The notes beneath the pieces were generated by a model. That model was not told the DNA's origin. It saw only the letters and a program-made list of their open reading frames with translations, and did not search any database. This document shows positions 16,936 through 23,973 of a DNA stretch of 64,000 nt, piece after piece (the first letter of the stretch is position 1; the number at the start of each line of letters is the position of its first letter). The stretch lies in the NCBI RefSeq assembly GCF_036884275.1, contig NZ_CP145607.1, positions 310,001-374,000 of the forward strand, in the 5' to 3' direction. This DNA is from Sphingomonas kaistensis. GTDB taxonomy: Bacteria > Pseudomonadota > Alphaproteobacteria > Sphingomonadales > Sphingomonadaceae. The position numbers and the translations under genes are program-made.

Positions 16936-17943
16936 TTACGCCCGCGGAAGCCGAATCTCGACCTCGGTCCCCTCACCTTCGCGGCTGCGGATGTCGAGCA
17001 ATCCGCGGTGGCGCTCGACGATCTGCGCGACGATGGCAAGGCCAAGTCCGGTTCCGCCGCCATCTCGGCTGCGGGCGGCATCGACCCGGTAGAAACGCTC
17101 GGTCAATCGCGGCAGGTGCGCTGTGGCAACACCCTCGCCCCAGTCCCGCACTGAAAGCCGTGCCCAACGCCCTTCTGACGCGACCGTCACCAGCACGCGC
17201 CCACCCTCCCCCCGGCAGCCGTAGCGCACCGCATTGCCAAGGAGATTATCGAGGAGCTGGCGAAGCTGGGCGGCATCACCGCGCACGCTTGCCGGCGGCT
17301 CCTCCAGTGCGAGATCGATTCGGCAGGACCGGCTGTCGGCAAGCGGCGCAGCCGCGGCGGCGGCATCGCCGACGAGGGTATCGAGCCGCACCTCGGAACT
17401 TGGCGCACTGAACCGGTCGGCCTCGATCCGCGACAGGCTCATCAGATCGCGGATGATGGTCATCATGCGGGTCGCCTGGGCGTGGATCTGGTCGCCGAAC
17501 CGCCGCCGCAGGGGCTCGGGCAGATCGCCTTCCTCGCCCAGCGTCTCGGCATAGCCGAGCACCGTTGCGAGCGGCGTTCGCAGTTCATGACTGGCGTTGG
17601 CGACAAAATCGACCTGCGCCTTTTCCGCCGCGATCCGCGCCGAGCGGTCGATCAAGCGGACCAGCAGCAGCCCCTCCTGAAGGCTGGTCAGCACCACTTC
17701 GAAGTTGCGCTCAATCCCGCCGAGCCCGCGCACCTCGAACCGGCCGTCGCGGCCCGACAGAATGGCGTCGAGCGCTTGCGGCTGGCGGATGGCGAAGCGG
17801 ATGTCCTGGTCGACCAGGCCCTCCCCCAACAGCGCGCGGGCGGCGCGGTTGGCGGCCTCGGTGCGTTGCCGGGCGACAAGCAACGCGGGCTCCTCGAGCG
17901 CGTCCAGCAGGGCTAGCACAAGGGGCGGCAGCGGCAGCGGCAT
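16936..17943 (-). CDS. phoR: Phosphate regulon sensor kinase PhoR
   Basis: A 335-aa histidine kinase. N-terminal PAS-like segment (about 10-105), HisKA with the phospho-His in [19 protein letters not shown], and a complete HATPase (LLDNLLGNAVRYG, VRDWGEGV, GGGTGLGLAIV). The first helix (PLVLALLDALEEPALLVARQ) is short and amphipathic, so no clear transmembrane span is seen, unlike enterobacterial PhoR. Position immediately before pstS assigns it to the phosphate system; PhoB is at the other end of the same operon. Confidence 0.88.
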   Translation of the reverse strand: MPLPLPPLVLALLDALEEPALLVARQRTEAANRAARALLGEGLVDQDIRFAIRQPQALDAILSGRDGRFEVRGLGGIERNFEVVLTSLQEGLLLVRLIDRSARIAAEKAQVDFVANASHELRTPLATVLGYAETLGEEGDLPEPLRRRFGDQIHAQATRMMTIIRDLMSLSRIEADRFSAPSSEVRLDTLVGDAAAAAAPLADSRSCRIDLALEEPPASVRGDAAQLRQLLDNLLGNAVRYGCRGEGGRVLVTVASEGRWARLSVRDWGEGVATAHLPRLTERFYRVDAARSRDGGGTGLGLAIVAQIVERHRGLLDIRSREGEGTEVEIRLPRA

Positions 17944-17955
17944 GACGCCCGGGGG

Positions 17956-18411
17956 CTAGGTGATCGCTTGATCCGACGCAATGTCGTGCGCCGCCCGCCA
18001 ACGCTCGACGATAGGCGTTCGCCAAGCCCCGATCGCGATCAGCAGCAGGATCGGATAGGACCAAAAGGCCAGCGCGGTGCCGAAGATCAATCCCGGCAGG
18101 TCGGGCGAAATGATCATCAGCAGATGGACGCTGGCGGTGGTCAGTTGAAGCGCCGCCACCCACATCGGCCAGAACCGCTCGGAACGCAGCGCGATGGTCA
18201 GAAACGCAAGAAAGATGAGCGCGTCGACCACGAACGCGGCGATGTCGAAGTCGGATTCGTGAATATCGAGCCCGTTGCCGACGAGCACCGTGACCGCGGT
18301 GCCGGCGACGCAGATGATGGCCGCCAGGCGCTCGTCGCTCCGGCCGCGCCACCAAGTCAGCGCGACCAAGCCTGCCAGAAGCAGATAGAATAGGATGACG
18401 CGGGGAGGCAT
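17956..18411 (-). CDS. Membrane protein upstream of phoR, unknown function
   Basis: A 151-aa protein with about four or five hydrophobic helices (VILFYLLLAGLVALTWW, AAIICVAGTAVTVLVGNGL, ALIFLAFLTIALRSERFWP, then a C-terminal pair). The motif ERFWPMWVAALQLTTASVHL is distinctive and recurs, in my recollection, in small sphingomonad membrane proteins. Stop lies 12 bases before phoR and the strand is the same, so co-transcription with phoR is likely. Start at 18411, with GGGGAGG a few bases into the gene on the other strand giving no help; upstream extension has no ribosome site. Confidence 0.75.
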   Translation of the reverse strand: MPPRVILFYLLLAGLVALTWWRGRSDERLAAIICVAGTAVTVLVGNGLDIHESDFDIAAFVVDALIFLAFLTIALRSERFWPMWVAALQLTTASVHLLMIISPDLPGLIFGTALAFWSYPILLLIAIGAWRTPIVERWRAAHDIASDQAIT

Positions 18412-18489
18412 GGATCCTTGACGCAGCTCAGGGCGCCGCCGGCGAGAAGGCCGGGGCACCCTGGGTTGGCAAAAGGCGAATTCGCCGGA

Positions 18490-18834
18490 TCAGCCGACCG
18501 CTCGCAAGGTCGCGACCTGGGGCAGCGGCGGGCAATCCTGGCCGTCTCCGAAGGCGACGGTGCGCAGGCCCGGCACCTCCTGCTTGGCGCTGCGCAGCGC
18601 AGCGTGGCATTGCGCCATTCCGCCGCGAGCGTCGATCAGGCCCTGGAGCGAGACCACGACCTGCTCGAGCGCCGAGTGGCCGGTGGCGATGCCGACGCCG
18701 GCGACGGAGCGGGCGCGGATCATCCGGTTCTGGAGTTCGGCGAGCTCGATCAAAGCCGCCTCGATGCTGTCTTCGACCGCCCGCACCTGGTGGGCCACGT
18801 CCATTGCAGTCTGCTCGATAATCTGCCTGCGCAT
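18490..18834 (-). CDS. Hypothetical 114-aa protein with hairpin-bearing leader
   Basis: Starts MRRQIIEQTAMDVAHQVRAV, with AAGGAGAG five bases before the ATG, the strongest ribosome site in this region; an in-frame ATG at 18885 would cross the leader hairpin and is less likely. Mostly helical (DSIEAALIELAELQNRMIRA), then VVVSLQGLIDARGGMAQCHA and a Cys pair. No membrane segment, no family recognised. It follows the LuxR-type gene with 83 bases between them. Confidence 0.7.
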   Translation of the reverse strand: MRRQIIEQTAMDVAHQVRAVEDSIEAALIELAELQNRMIRARSVAGVGIATGHSALEQVVVSLQGLIDARGGMAQCHAALRSAKQEVPGLRTVAFGDGQDCPPLPQVATLRAVG

Positions 18835-18846
18835 GAGCTCTCCTTG

Positions 18847-18868
18847 CCGGAAGCGCGTAGGCTTCCGG
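18847..18868 (-). promoter_or_regulatory. Perfect 8-bp inverted repeat in the leader of the 114-aa gene
   Basis: CCGGAAGC-CTACGC-GCTTCCGG on the minus strand, immediately followed by the AAGGAGAG ribosome site. The hairpin would sit just 5' of the Shine-Dalgarno element without covering it. It could stabilise the message or control ribosome access. Confidence 0.45.
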
Positions 18869-18888
18869 TCGTTGTCGTTGTTCATCCG

Positions 18889-18917
18889 CAAAAAAAGCCC
18901 GGGTGCAGGCCCGCCGG
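18889..18917 (-). terminator. Possible weak terminator after the LuxR-type gene
   Basis: Directly after the stop, the minus strand has a GC-rich short stem (CGGG-CCTGCA-CCCG) followed by GGC and seven T. The stem is only 4 bp, so termination is uncertain. Confidence 0.3.
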
Positions 18918-19556
18918 TCAGGGTTGAAGCAGCCGCGACAGGCTTTCCAGCCCCGCCAGCAGCATCCCCGCCGAGAAGCTGGACAGGATCGCAATGCCCG
19001 CGATCACCGCCAGCTTGGTGCCCGCGCTCCAGGTGTTGCGGACCTGTTGCGAAGTCGACCAAGGGAACAAGGGGGGCTGGGAGCGATCCGCGCTCTGCTC
19101 GGTTTCGAGACGAACCGTCCCGGCCCCCCTTGTGCGATCAGCGTGCCGAATCTGAGAACTGACCGCCCCCTCTGATTGAAGTGGGTCCGGTGTGGCGTCG
19201 ATGTCCGGCGGTTGATGTATCAATCGTTGATATGTCTCTGGCGCCTCTGTTTCCACGCCGGCAGCGCGATCAAACATATCGACGATGCGCGCAGCCTCGC
19301 TGCGGCGGGTGACACCGAGAATGCGGATTGCACCGCGAACGCGTTGATCGACGGTATGGCTGGAGATGCCGAGCTCAGCGGCGATCTCCTTTGAACTGAG
19401 ATGACGATTGACGAGGCGAAGCACTTCGAGCTGACCGCGGCTCAATCGAGCGCATCGGTCGCTGGCAGCCTGCCCGGCTGCGCCCGAAGAACTCGGCCCC
19501 CCGACCGGTTCATCTCCTGCCGTCGATCCGCAACCTGCTGAGGAAGTTGAGATCAT
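18918..19556 (-). CDS. LuxR-type HTH regulator with C-terminal membrane anchor
   Basis: A 212-aa protein. The LuxR/FixJ-type DNA-binding domain is at about residues 35-95 (LSRGQLEVLRLVNRHLSSKE, IAAELGISSHTVDQRVRGAI). After a polar linker of about 75 residues, a single hydrophobic helix (GTKLAVIAGIAILSSFSAGM) near the C-terminus should tether it to the inner membrane. There is no receiver or autoinducer domain. The membrane tail suggests a signal-transducing regulator acting from the membrane, perhaps released by proteolysis; this is inferred from topology only. Confidence 0.85.
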   Translation of the reverse strand: MISTSSAGCGSTAGDEPVGGPSSSGAAGQAASDRCARLSRGQLEVLRLVNRHLSSKEIAAELGISSHTVDQRVRGAIRILGVTRRSEAARIVDMFDRAAGVETEAPETYQRLIHQPPDIDATPDPLQSEGAVSSQIRHADRTRGAGTVRLETEQSADRSQPPLFPWSTSQQVRNTWSAGTKLAVIAGIAILSSFSAGMLLAGLESLSRLLQP

Positions 19557-19759
19557 GAACAGGGATTAGCAGATAACCAGGCCGGTCGTTACCCACAAAA
19601 AAAGCGTCGCCGAGCCAACATAAACGCCGGAAAACCGGGGATCTTCGGGACGTTACGGTAGGCCAATAAGTATCAGCCCTCAGGCGGAGGCCGGCTGACG
19701 AATCAGTTGTTAGGCAACACTGACCTTTTCGGTCACGAATAGTTCGTATCGGGGCAATT
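19557..19759. other. Intergenic flank left of the island
   Basis: No convincing gene. It contains only a short stem (TGACC-TTTTC-GGTCA near 19722) and the presumed promoter region of the LuxR-type gene on the minus strand. Confidence 0.5.
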
Positions 19760-19817
19760 GATGGTGGAGAGGGCTGGATTCGAACCAGCGTACGCTTGCG
19801 CGGGCAGATTTACAGTC
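19760..19817 (-). repeat. Left attachment site (attL): 3' half of tRNA-Tyr
   Basis: A 58-bp exact copy of 54510-54567, covering the tRNA-Tyr 3' end with its CCA, the T arm, variable arm and anticodon stem-loop up to GACTGTAAATC. The match ends sharply: the 5' half of the tRNA is missing and different sequence follows from 19818. This is the arrangement left when a tyrosine recombinase integrates at the anticodon loop of a tRNA gene and restores the tRNA at the other end. Confidence 0.9.
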
Positions 19818-20485
19818 AAGCGATGCAAGCTTCGCTAACATTGCCGAACGATCGATATGAGCCTTAAATCATAGACTTAGCACATATTATCTCTTCGATA
19901 TGGTTGTTGATCAATCGATCGAGTTACACCAACGATTACACAGGAATTGCACCGAACTCTCCAAGTCCTCTCAATGCCGCTACGTGGGAGAGGCGGTACG
20001 TCTGCTAAGCGCCCATTCTGGACTTTCATGGCGGCCGAGCAGCCGCCTCAAAGCGGTCGTCTGTTCAGCTCAGGCTATTTGCTCCTACGAGAGAGCGGCA
20101 ACCCACGCTGCGAGAGCGATGGTAAGCGGGACAGCGATGAAAGCGAGCCTGTCGAGCAGCCTTTGCTTTCTCTTGCGTCGCTCCCTCTTGCGGCTCGAGT
20201 TCAATCCGGTCCTCCGAGATGGCAGTCAACGCGTGGCAAAGTGATCAGTCCGGTGCCGCTCAGATGCGGCAGGCTCGTGCTAAGCTGCGGTCGTTGTCGT
20301 AACGCTGAATGGAGCGGACGCCTGAAATGCGGAGCATTAGGCAGTTTATGTTGACCCCGCATGCGAAGGCCGTTGCTGAAGCTAATGTCTAATTACGACC
20401 ATTGCGACATTCCAGTCGGCCGCCAACCCATCTCCCTTTGTACTTGCTGAACAAAGCGCTCACCGCTTTTTAAGCTACACTCGGT
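19818..20485. other. Left end of island, no gene seen
   Basis: Only overlapping short frames with implausible composition are present. One degenerate copy of the palindromic repeat family lies near 20390-20416. It looks like eroded intergenic DNA behind the attachment site. Confidence 0.5.
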
Positions 20486-20704
20486 ATGTGGCGCCGCATG
20501 AAAAGCCCGCTTCAACGAGCCATGGAACTAGCGCCCGAGTGCAGCACGATGGCCGAGCTGCACAAGCGCCTAAAGGCTGAGGGCTTTGAGAACCTTGATC
20601 CGCATATCGGCGGGCTCGGGACGAAGCGACAGCTGCGCTCCCTCTTCAATGCCGGCCAGGGCGTTCACAGTAACTGGAACCGGAAGCAGGCTGAGGAGCG
20701 CTAG
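20486..20704 (+). CDS. Small hypothetical protein
   Basis: A 72-aa protein; an alternative start at 20498 (MKSPLQRAMELAPEC) would give 68 aa. Helical with a motif MAELHKRLKAEGFENLDPHI, then GGLGTKRQLRSLFN that looks like a small DNA-binding or helix-hairpin unit. I recall similar short sphingomonad proteins but no function. Coding-like residue composition supports it. Confidence 0.55.
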   Translation: MWRRMKSPLQRAMELAPECSTMAELHKRLKAEGFENLDPHIGGLGTKRQLRSLFNAGQGVHSNWNRKQAEER

Positions 20705-20722
20705 GCGAGCACTCAACCCGGC

Positions 20723-20944
20723 TCATTCCCTGCTGCCCCTATTGGCTTTCCCAGTGGGAGCAGGAGCCGGTTGCGCTCTTGCAGGGACGATCGCAAGGCG
20801 CCTTAAACCAAGCCAGATCTCGCATTGGCATTTGTTCTGGTCCGCGACCGCAGCGATAGCTGCATCAAGACCGTCAGCTTGGATCCACGTGCCCCAGGTA
20901 ATCTTGCCCTCCCCATCAAGGAGGTACACCCGATATTCCGTCAT
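20723..20944 (-). CDS. Small hypothetical protein (EYRVYLLD type)
   Basis: A 73-aa protein from an ATG with GGGGGAA about five bases upstream. It begins MTEYRVYLLDGEGKITWGTW and continues with DAAIAAVADQNKCQCEIWLG, a beta-hairpin plus helix pattern shared with many short uncharacterised sphingomonad proteins that carry a single-domain fold and a conserved ELW/EIW strand. Function unknown. Convergent with the preceding small gene. Confidence 0.6.
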   Translation of the reverse strand: MTEYRVYLLDGEGKITWGTWIQADGLDAAIAAVADQNKCQCEIWLGLRRLAIVPARAQPAPAPTGKANRGSRE

Positions 20945-21104
20945 GATTTCCCCCGCATGGCTCGCCCCTTGGCGAGACGTGCTATTCCGCGGCTGTCTAG
21001 CGACGGCAGATAAATCGTGCCTTAACAATAGTTTGGCGCTCGTAGCGCTCGCTTCCGCCTTCAATTGCCTTGCGCAACCGTTCCTGTCTTATTCTCAGGG
21101 CTTG

Positions 21105-21425
21105 GTGCGTCGAATCGATACAAATTACCTGCGAACGCTTGCCCTAAAGACGATCGAAGAAGCAGCTGCGGCTTCGCACCTCGGCCCAGTTCCTCGCACT
21201 CGTGGGCTTGCCCTCGCATTGGCTTGGCTTCGGCACGCCGCCACTGATGACGTGCTGCCGCTCTGGCCTTTGAAGAGCTTCTGGGAAGCTCTAAACACCA
21301 GGCGGACGCACGATCGGTGGTCAGCCGTCAATGCAGCAGCGAACGCTATCTACCTCGCTGTGGGAGTGGAGCGACCCCTCGCCGCGATCTCCGCATTCGA
21401 ATGCCGATCGCGGGCATCGAGCTAA
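21105..21425 (+). CDS. Hypothetical protein, intact member of an island paralogue pair
   Basis: A 106-aa helical protein from a GTG start with AGGG nearby: (M)RRIDTNYLRTLALKTIEE, then ASHLGPVPRTRGLALALAWL, VLPLWPLKSFWEALN and DRWSAVNAAANAIYLAVG. A second copy at 30000-30316 matches through the whole length but carries a one-base deletion. The stop lies inside a palindromic repeat unit (21422-21455), and the second copy likewise ends at such a unit. Family and function are unknown to me. Confidence 0.6.
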   Translation: MRRIDTNYLRTLALKTIEEAAAASHLGPVPRTRGLALALAWLRHAATDDVLPLWPLKSFWEALNTRRTHDRWSAVNAAANAIYLAVGVERPLAAISAFECRSRASS

Positions 21426-21455
21426 TGTCTGCTATCGACCCATTGCGGACATTAG
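21422..21455. repeat. Palindromic intergenic repeat, copy 1
   Basis: CTAATGTC...GACATTAG: outer 8-bp arms are perfect complements around an imperfect inner stem (GCTATCGACCCATTGC). It belongs to the same family as the copies at 22005, 22391, 23486 and 30316, which share TGTCCGCT and AGCGGACAT arms around a GGGT(C/G)(G/A)AA or GACCCA core. Confidence 0.65.
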
Positions 21456-21551
21456 TGAGACCGCTCAACAACGCTCCGTTAGCGCCTACACCAAGCGTGA
21501 CCACGAATGAGCAGAAGCCATGATTATCCAGTGCTTACATAACCTAAAAAC

Positions 21552-21947
21552 ATGACCGAAACTCCGCCGCCGCCGCCTATCCGCCCGCCCGCAAACACGG
21601 AGCTATTAGCTCCCGGTGCTGCGTATACGCGGGCCGATATAAGGCTTCTCTTTCCTATTCTGTCGAGCTTCCTCTCGATAGCCGCAATTCAGGACGCCGA
21701 CGTTATCTTCGGCTCTGTAGATGAAGCTTTAGGGCTTTGGGAACGGAGCGAAGTAGGGCTTCAGAGCGCCGAGATTAAGGATCGGCTGATTAAAGAGGCT
21801 CTCAACTTTGATGAACGGTTTCCGGAGTCAAGTCCGCTGCGAGTTGCGGCTTGGAAGGCAGCGGGCGCGAACTGGCATGCCGAGTGTTCGATCACGCAGA
21901 TCCTGAGCTTCCTGATTGATATGCCACCCTCCACTGAGGCTATCTAA
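21552..21947 (+). CDS. Hypothetical protein
   Basis: A 131-aa protein starting MTETPPPPPIRPPANTELLA, with a Pro-rich head then helices (SSFLSIAAIQDADVIFGSVD, EALGLWERSEVGLQSAEIKD). No family recognised and no membrane anchor that is certain, though RLLFPILSSFLSIAAI is hydrophobic. Codon pattern looks coding. It stands alone, 105 bases from any other gene. Confidence 0.5.
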   Translation: MTETPPPPPIRPPANTELLAPGAAYTRADIRLLFPILSSFLSIAAIQDADVIFGSVDEALGLWERSEVGLQSAEIKDRLIKEALNFDERFPESSPLRVAAWKAAGANWHAECSITQILSFLIDMPPSTEAI

Positions 21948-22004
21948 GTCTCGGCGAGAGGCTTACCTTCCGCCCTCCTTTGTCGCGGGATGCACGAAAT
22001 CACA

Positions 22005-22035
22005 GGTCTGCTTTCCACCCAAAGCGGACATCAGG
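22005..22035. repeat. Palindromic intergenic repeat, copy 2
   Basis: GTCTGCTTTCCACCCAAAGC followed by GGACATCAGG; inverted relative to copy 3 at 22391, with which it flanks the tRNA-Arg and a small gene. Confidence 0.6.
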
Positions 22036-22128
22036 AGGGCAGCGGCGCTTTCGCAACAGCCGCAAAGTTCTTTGCTATGACGAGGGGTAAGCCCTTCCAA
22101 GAAGCCGCTTCTGCCTTACGTCAGGCCC

Positions 22129-22317
22129 ATGAGCCTGCGGTGCCTCTTGAACGTCCATCGGCCGATGTTGACCTCGATCGTCCGCAGGGCCGATCGGTTT
22201 ACCGCACTGTGTGACGATTGCGGTTCCATCATCGAGCGCTCGGACGTGAGCCGATGGGCAAGGTCAGAGCCCCTGGCGTCAGCATGCGACCAGGCGGCCT
22301 TGGCGGACCGCTCCTAG
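22129..22317 (+). CDS. Small Cys-motif protein overlapping tRNA-Arg
   Basis: A 62-aa reading frame: MSLRCLLNVHRPMLTSIVRR, then FTALCDDCGSIIERSDVSRW. The CDDC pair and the RCLLNVHRP start resemble short sphingomonad proteins with a knuckle-like zinc motif, in my recollection. The last few codons run into the tRNA-Arg 5' end by 10 bases, which is unusual and lowers confidence; the tail after WARSEPL may not be conserved. Confidence 0.4.
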   Translation: MSLRCLLNVHRPMLTSIVRRADRFTALCDDCGSIIERSDVSRWARSEPLASACDQAALADRS

Positions 22318-22384
22318 CTCAACTGGATAGAGCGTCGGGCTTCGAACCCGAAGGTTGGGGGTTCGAGCCCCTCGGAGCGGGCCA
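22308..22384 (+). tRNA. tRNA-Arg(TCG)
   Basis: Complete cloverleaf: acceptor CCGCTCC/GGAGCGG, discriminator G and encoded CCA (22382-22384); D arm GCTC/GAGC; anticodon stem TCGGG/CCCGA with loop CTTCGAA, anticodon TCG at 22342-22344; T arm with TTCGAGC loop. It reads CGA codons. It is carried within the island and flanked by palindromic repeats. Many alphaproteobacteria decode CGA with the ACG tRNA only, so this may be an added isoacceptor. Confidence 0.9.
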
Positions 22385-22390
22385 GCCTCA

Positions 22391-22418
22391 ATGTCTGTTT
22401 TGGGTGGAAAGCGGACAT
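22391..22418. repeat. Palindromic intergenic repeat, copy 3
   Basis: ATGTCTGTTTTGGGTGGAAA then GCGGACAT, seven bases after the tRNA-Arg. It may also act as a processing or termination structure for that tRNA. Confidence 0.6.
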
Positions 22419-22491
22419 GACGATTGGAAGGTATTGGTCCCACCTGTGAGCTTCGGCGTTACGAAGGTCAGCGAAAGGACAGGTGACCTAT

Positions 22492-23469
22492 ATGCGGAAT
22501 GAGACCTTGATGAAGGCGGGCGTAGCAACCGGCGCTGCCGTTGCCCTTGGAGCCGGTGCGACGGCGATTGCAAGGCGACGCGGCTTTAATCTCCGAGGGT
22601 GGGCGCTTTACAACTTCGCCAAACTCGTTGCGCCGAACCTCTCCGACCCGCGTGTGCTGAGGAAGACTATTCAGAAGGACCGGGAGACTGGCCCCGCTCG
22701 CCCACCTAAGAAGATGCTGAAGAAGATAGATTTCAGCGAAGGGATGGAGCACGGGCTGCTTGTTTTCCGAGCGACGAGGAAAGGCGGCGCAACTTCTGCG
22801 CTCAAGCTGCTCTATCTGCACGGTGGCGCATACGTGTTGGACTTTCAGGAAATCCAATGGAACTTGGTCGCGGGTTTGCTCGAACGCGTGGACGCTGAAG
22901 TCATCGCGCCGATATACCCGCTCGGACCAGAAGCGAGTTGGCGTGAAACCACAGGCGCGGTGAGGGCACAGTATCTCGCGGCAGTCGAGCAATACGGTGC
23001 CGACAACATCATTGTGATGGGGGACTCCGCTGGCGGAGGACTTGCCTTATTGCTTGCGCAAGCGATGCGCGACGAAGGATTGCCGCAGCCCAAGGCACTT
23101 GTTCTATTCTCGCCGGCTCTGGACGTCGCCGGACTCGGGGAAGACCAACCCGCGTTAGAGAAGCGCGACCCTGCACTCTCTCTGCGACTTCTCCACGAAA
23201 TCGGGCCGATGTGGCTGAAGGGTCTCCCTGCTGATGACCCTCGTGTTAGCCCCTTGTTCGCAAGTCAGGAAAACCTTCCGCCAACAATTATATTTAGCGG
23301 CGACCGCGAAATCCTCCATTCGGATGCGCTTAGACTCAAACAGAAGAATCCGGCAGTTGAGCATCGGGCGTATCCCGAGATGATGCACGTCTTTCCTGTC
23401 AGCCCGCTGAGGGAGGCGAAGCAGGCGCTCGCTGAGGCAGCAGCATTCATTGAGCGCCACAGAAAGTAA
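22492..23469 (+). CDS. Alpha/beta-hydrolase, hormone-sensitive-lipase-like esterase
   Basis: About 325 aa. Oxyanion-hole motif LLYLHGGAYV, nucleophile elbow VMGDSAGGGLALLL, acid in FSGDREILHSDALR and His in YPEMMHVFPVSP make up the catalytic set of the HSL/acetyl-esterase family. A hydrophobic N-terminus (GVATGAAVALGAGATAIARR) could be a signal or membrane anchor. A GTG at 22483 is an alternative start; AGGTGA precedes the ATG chosen. Likely hydrolyses short-chain esters; substrate unknown. Confidence 0.85.
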   Translation: MRNETLMKAGVATGAAVALGAGATAIARRRGFNLRGWALYNFAKLVAPNLSDPRVLRKTIQKDRETGPARPPKKMLKKIDFSEGMEHGLLVFRATRKGGATSALKLLYLHGGAYVLDFQEIQWNLVAGLLERVDAEVIAPIYPLGPEASWRETTGAVRAQYLAAVEQYGADNIIVMGDSAGGGLALLLAQAMRDEGLPQPKALVLFSPALDVAGLGEDQPALEKRDPALSLRLLHEIGPMWLKGLPADDPRVSPLFASQENLPPTIIFSGDREILHSDALRLKQKNPAVEHRAYPEMMHVFPVSPLREAKQALAEAAAFIERHRK

Positions 23470-23485
23470 GATTCGAGGTAGCCGG

Positions 23486-23520
23486 AACGTCCGCTCTGGG
23501 TCGAAAGCGGACATTCAGGC
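23486..23520. repeat. Palindromic intergenic repeat, copy 4
   Basis: AACGTCCGCTCTGGGTCGAA then AGCGGACATTCAGGC. A longer shared tail follows: ACCGGACGGTCTC near 23562 also occurs after copy 5 (near 30400), so the repeated unit may be about 100 bp. Confidence 0.6.
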
Positions 23521-23973
23521 GGCGGCTGAACGGATGGCCGCTTTTCAGGCTTAGTCGCGATGACCGGACGGTCTCTTGGCGGCCAGCTCCGGTTGTTCGG
23601 CTAAGCGCCCTTGCCGGACGCTCCGGAGGACCTCCTTGGCTCCCGTGAGCCGACGTTCATTCAGCTAAGTGGCTAATGCCCTTTACAACCCGTTGCGGAC
23701 ATTCGCTTATGCGTTAGCCTGGCCAAAGACGTCTCGCCACAAACATCTTCTTTCCGCGGGAGGCAAGAGCGACCCCTGTTGAAGCAAACACTCGTAATTG
23801 GTACGTCGGACCTGGCATCTGTGTTTTTCGGCCTCGCGGCGGCGGAGCAGTTGCCTGCACGTCCGCGAGCACCAAACTGCCGCTCGTCACCAGAAGAAGA
23901 CATCGCAGCTATTACGGCGATCTAGTGCAAATCGAATAATATAACTCCTTATTAACGCTCATCAAATTTGTTG
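23521..23973. other. Gene-free stretch between esterase and haloperoxidase-like gene
   Basis: No convincing gene. A partial repeat copy lies at about 23676-23706 (CCGTTGCGGACATTCG). The last 60 bases are AT-rich and probably hold the promoter of the next gene. Confidence 0.5.

Noticed and set aside
19760..19817. A second tRNA-Tyr gene at 19760
   Set aside because: Only the 3' half is present; the 5' acceptor, D arm and 5' anticodon stem are missing, so it is an attachment-site remnant.
19900..20354. Two overlapping plus-strand frames behind attL
   Set aside because: No ribosome site, no family-like segments and mutual overlap; likely noise in eroded DNA.
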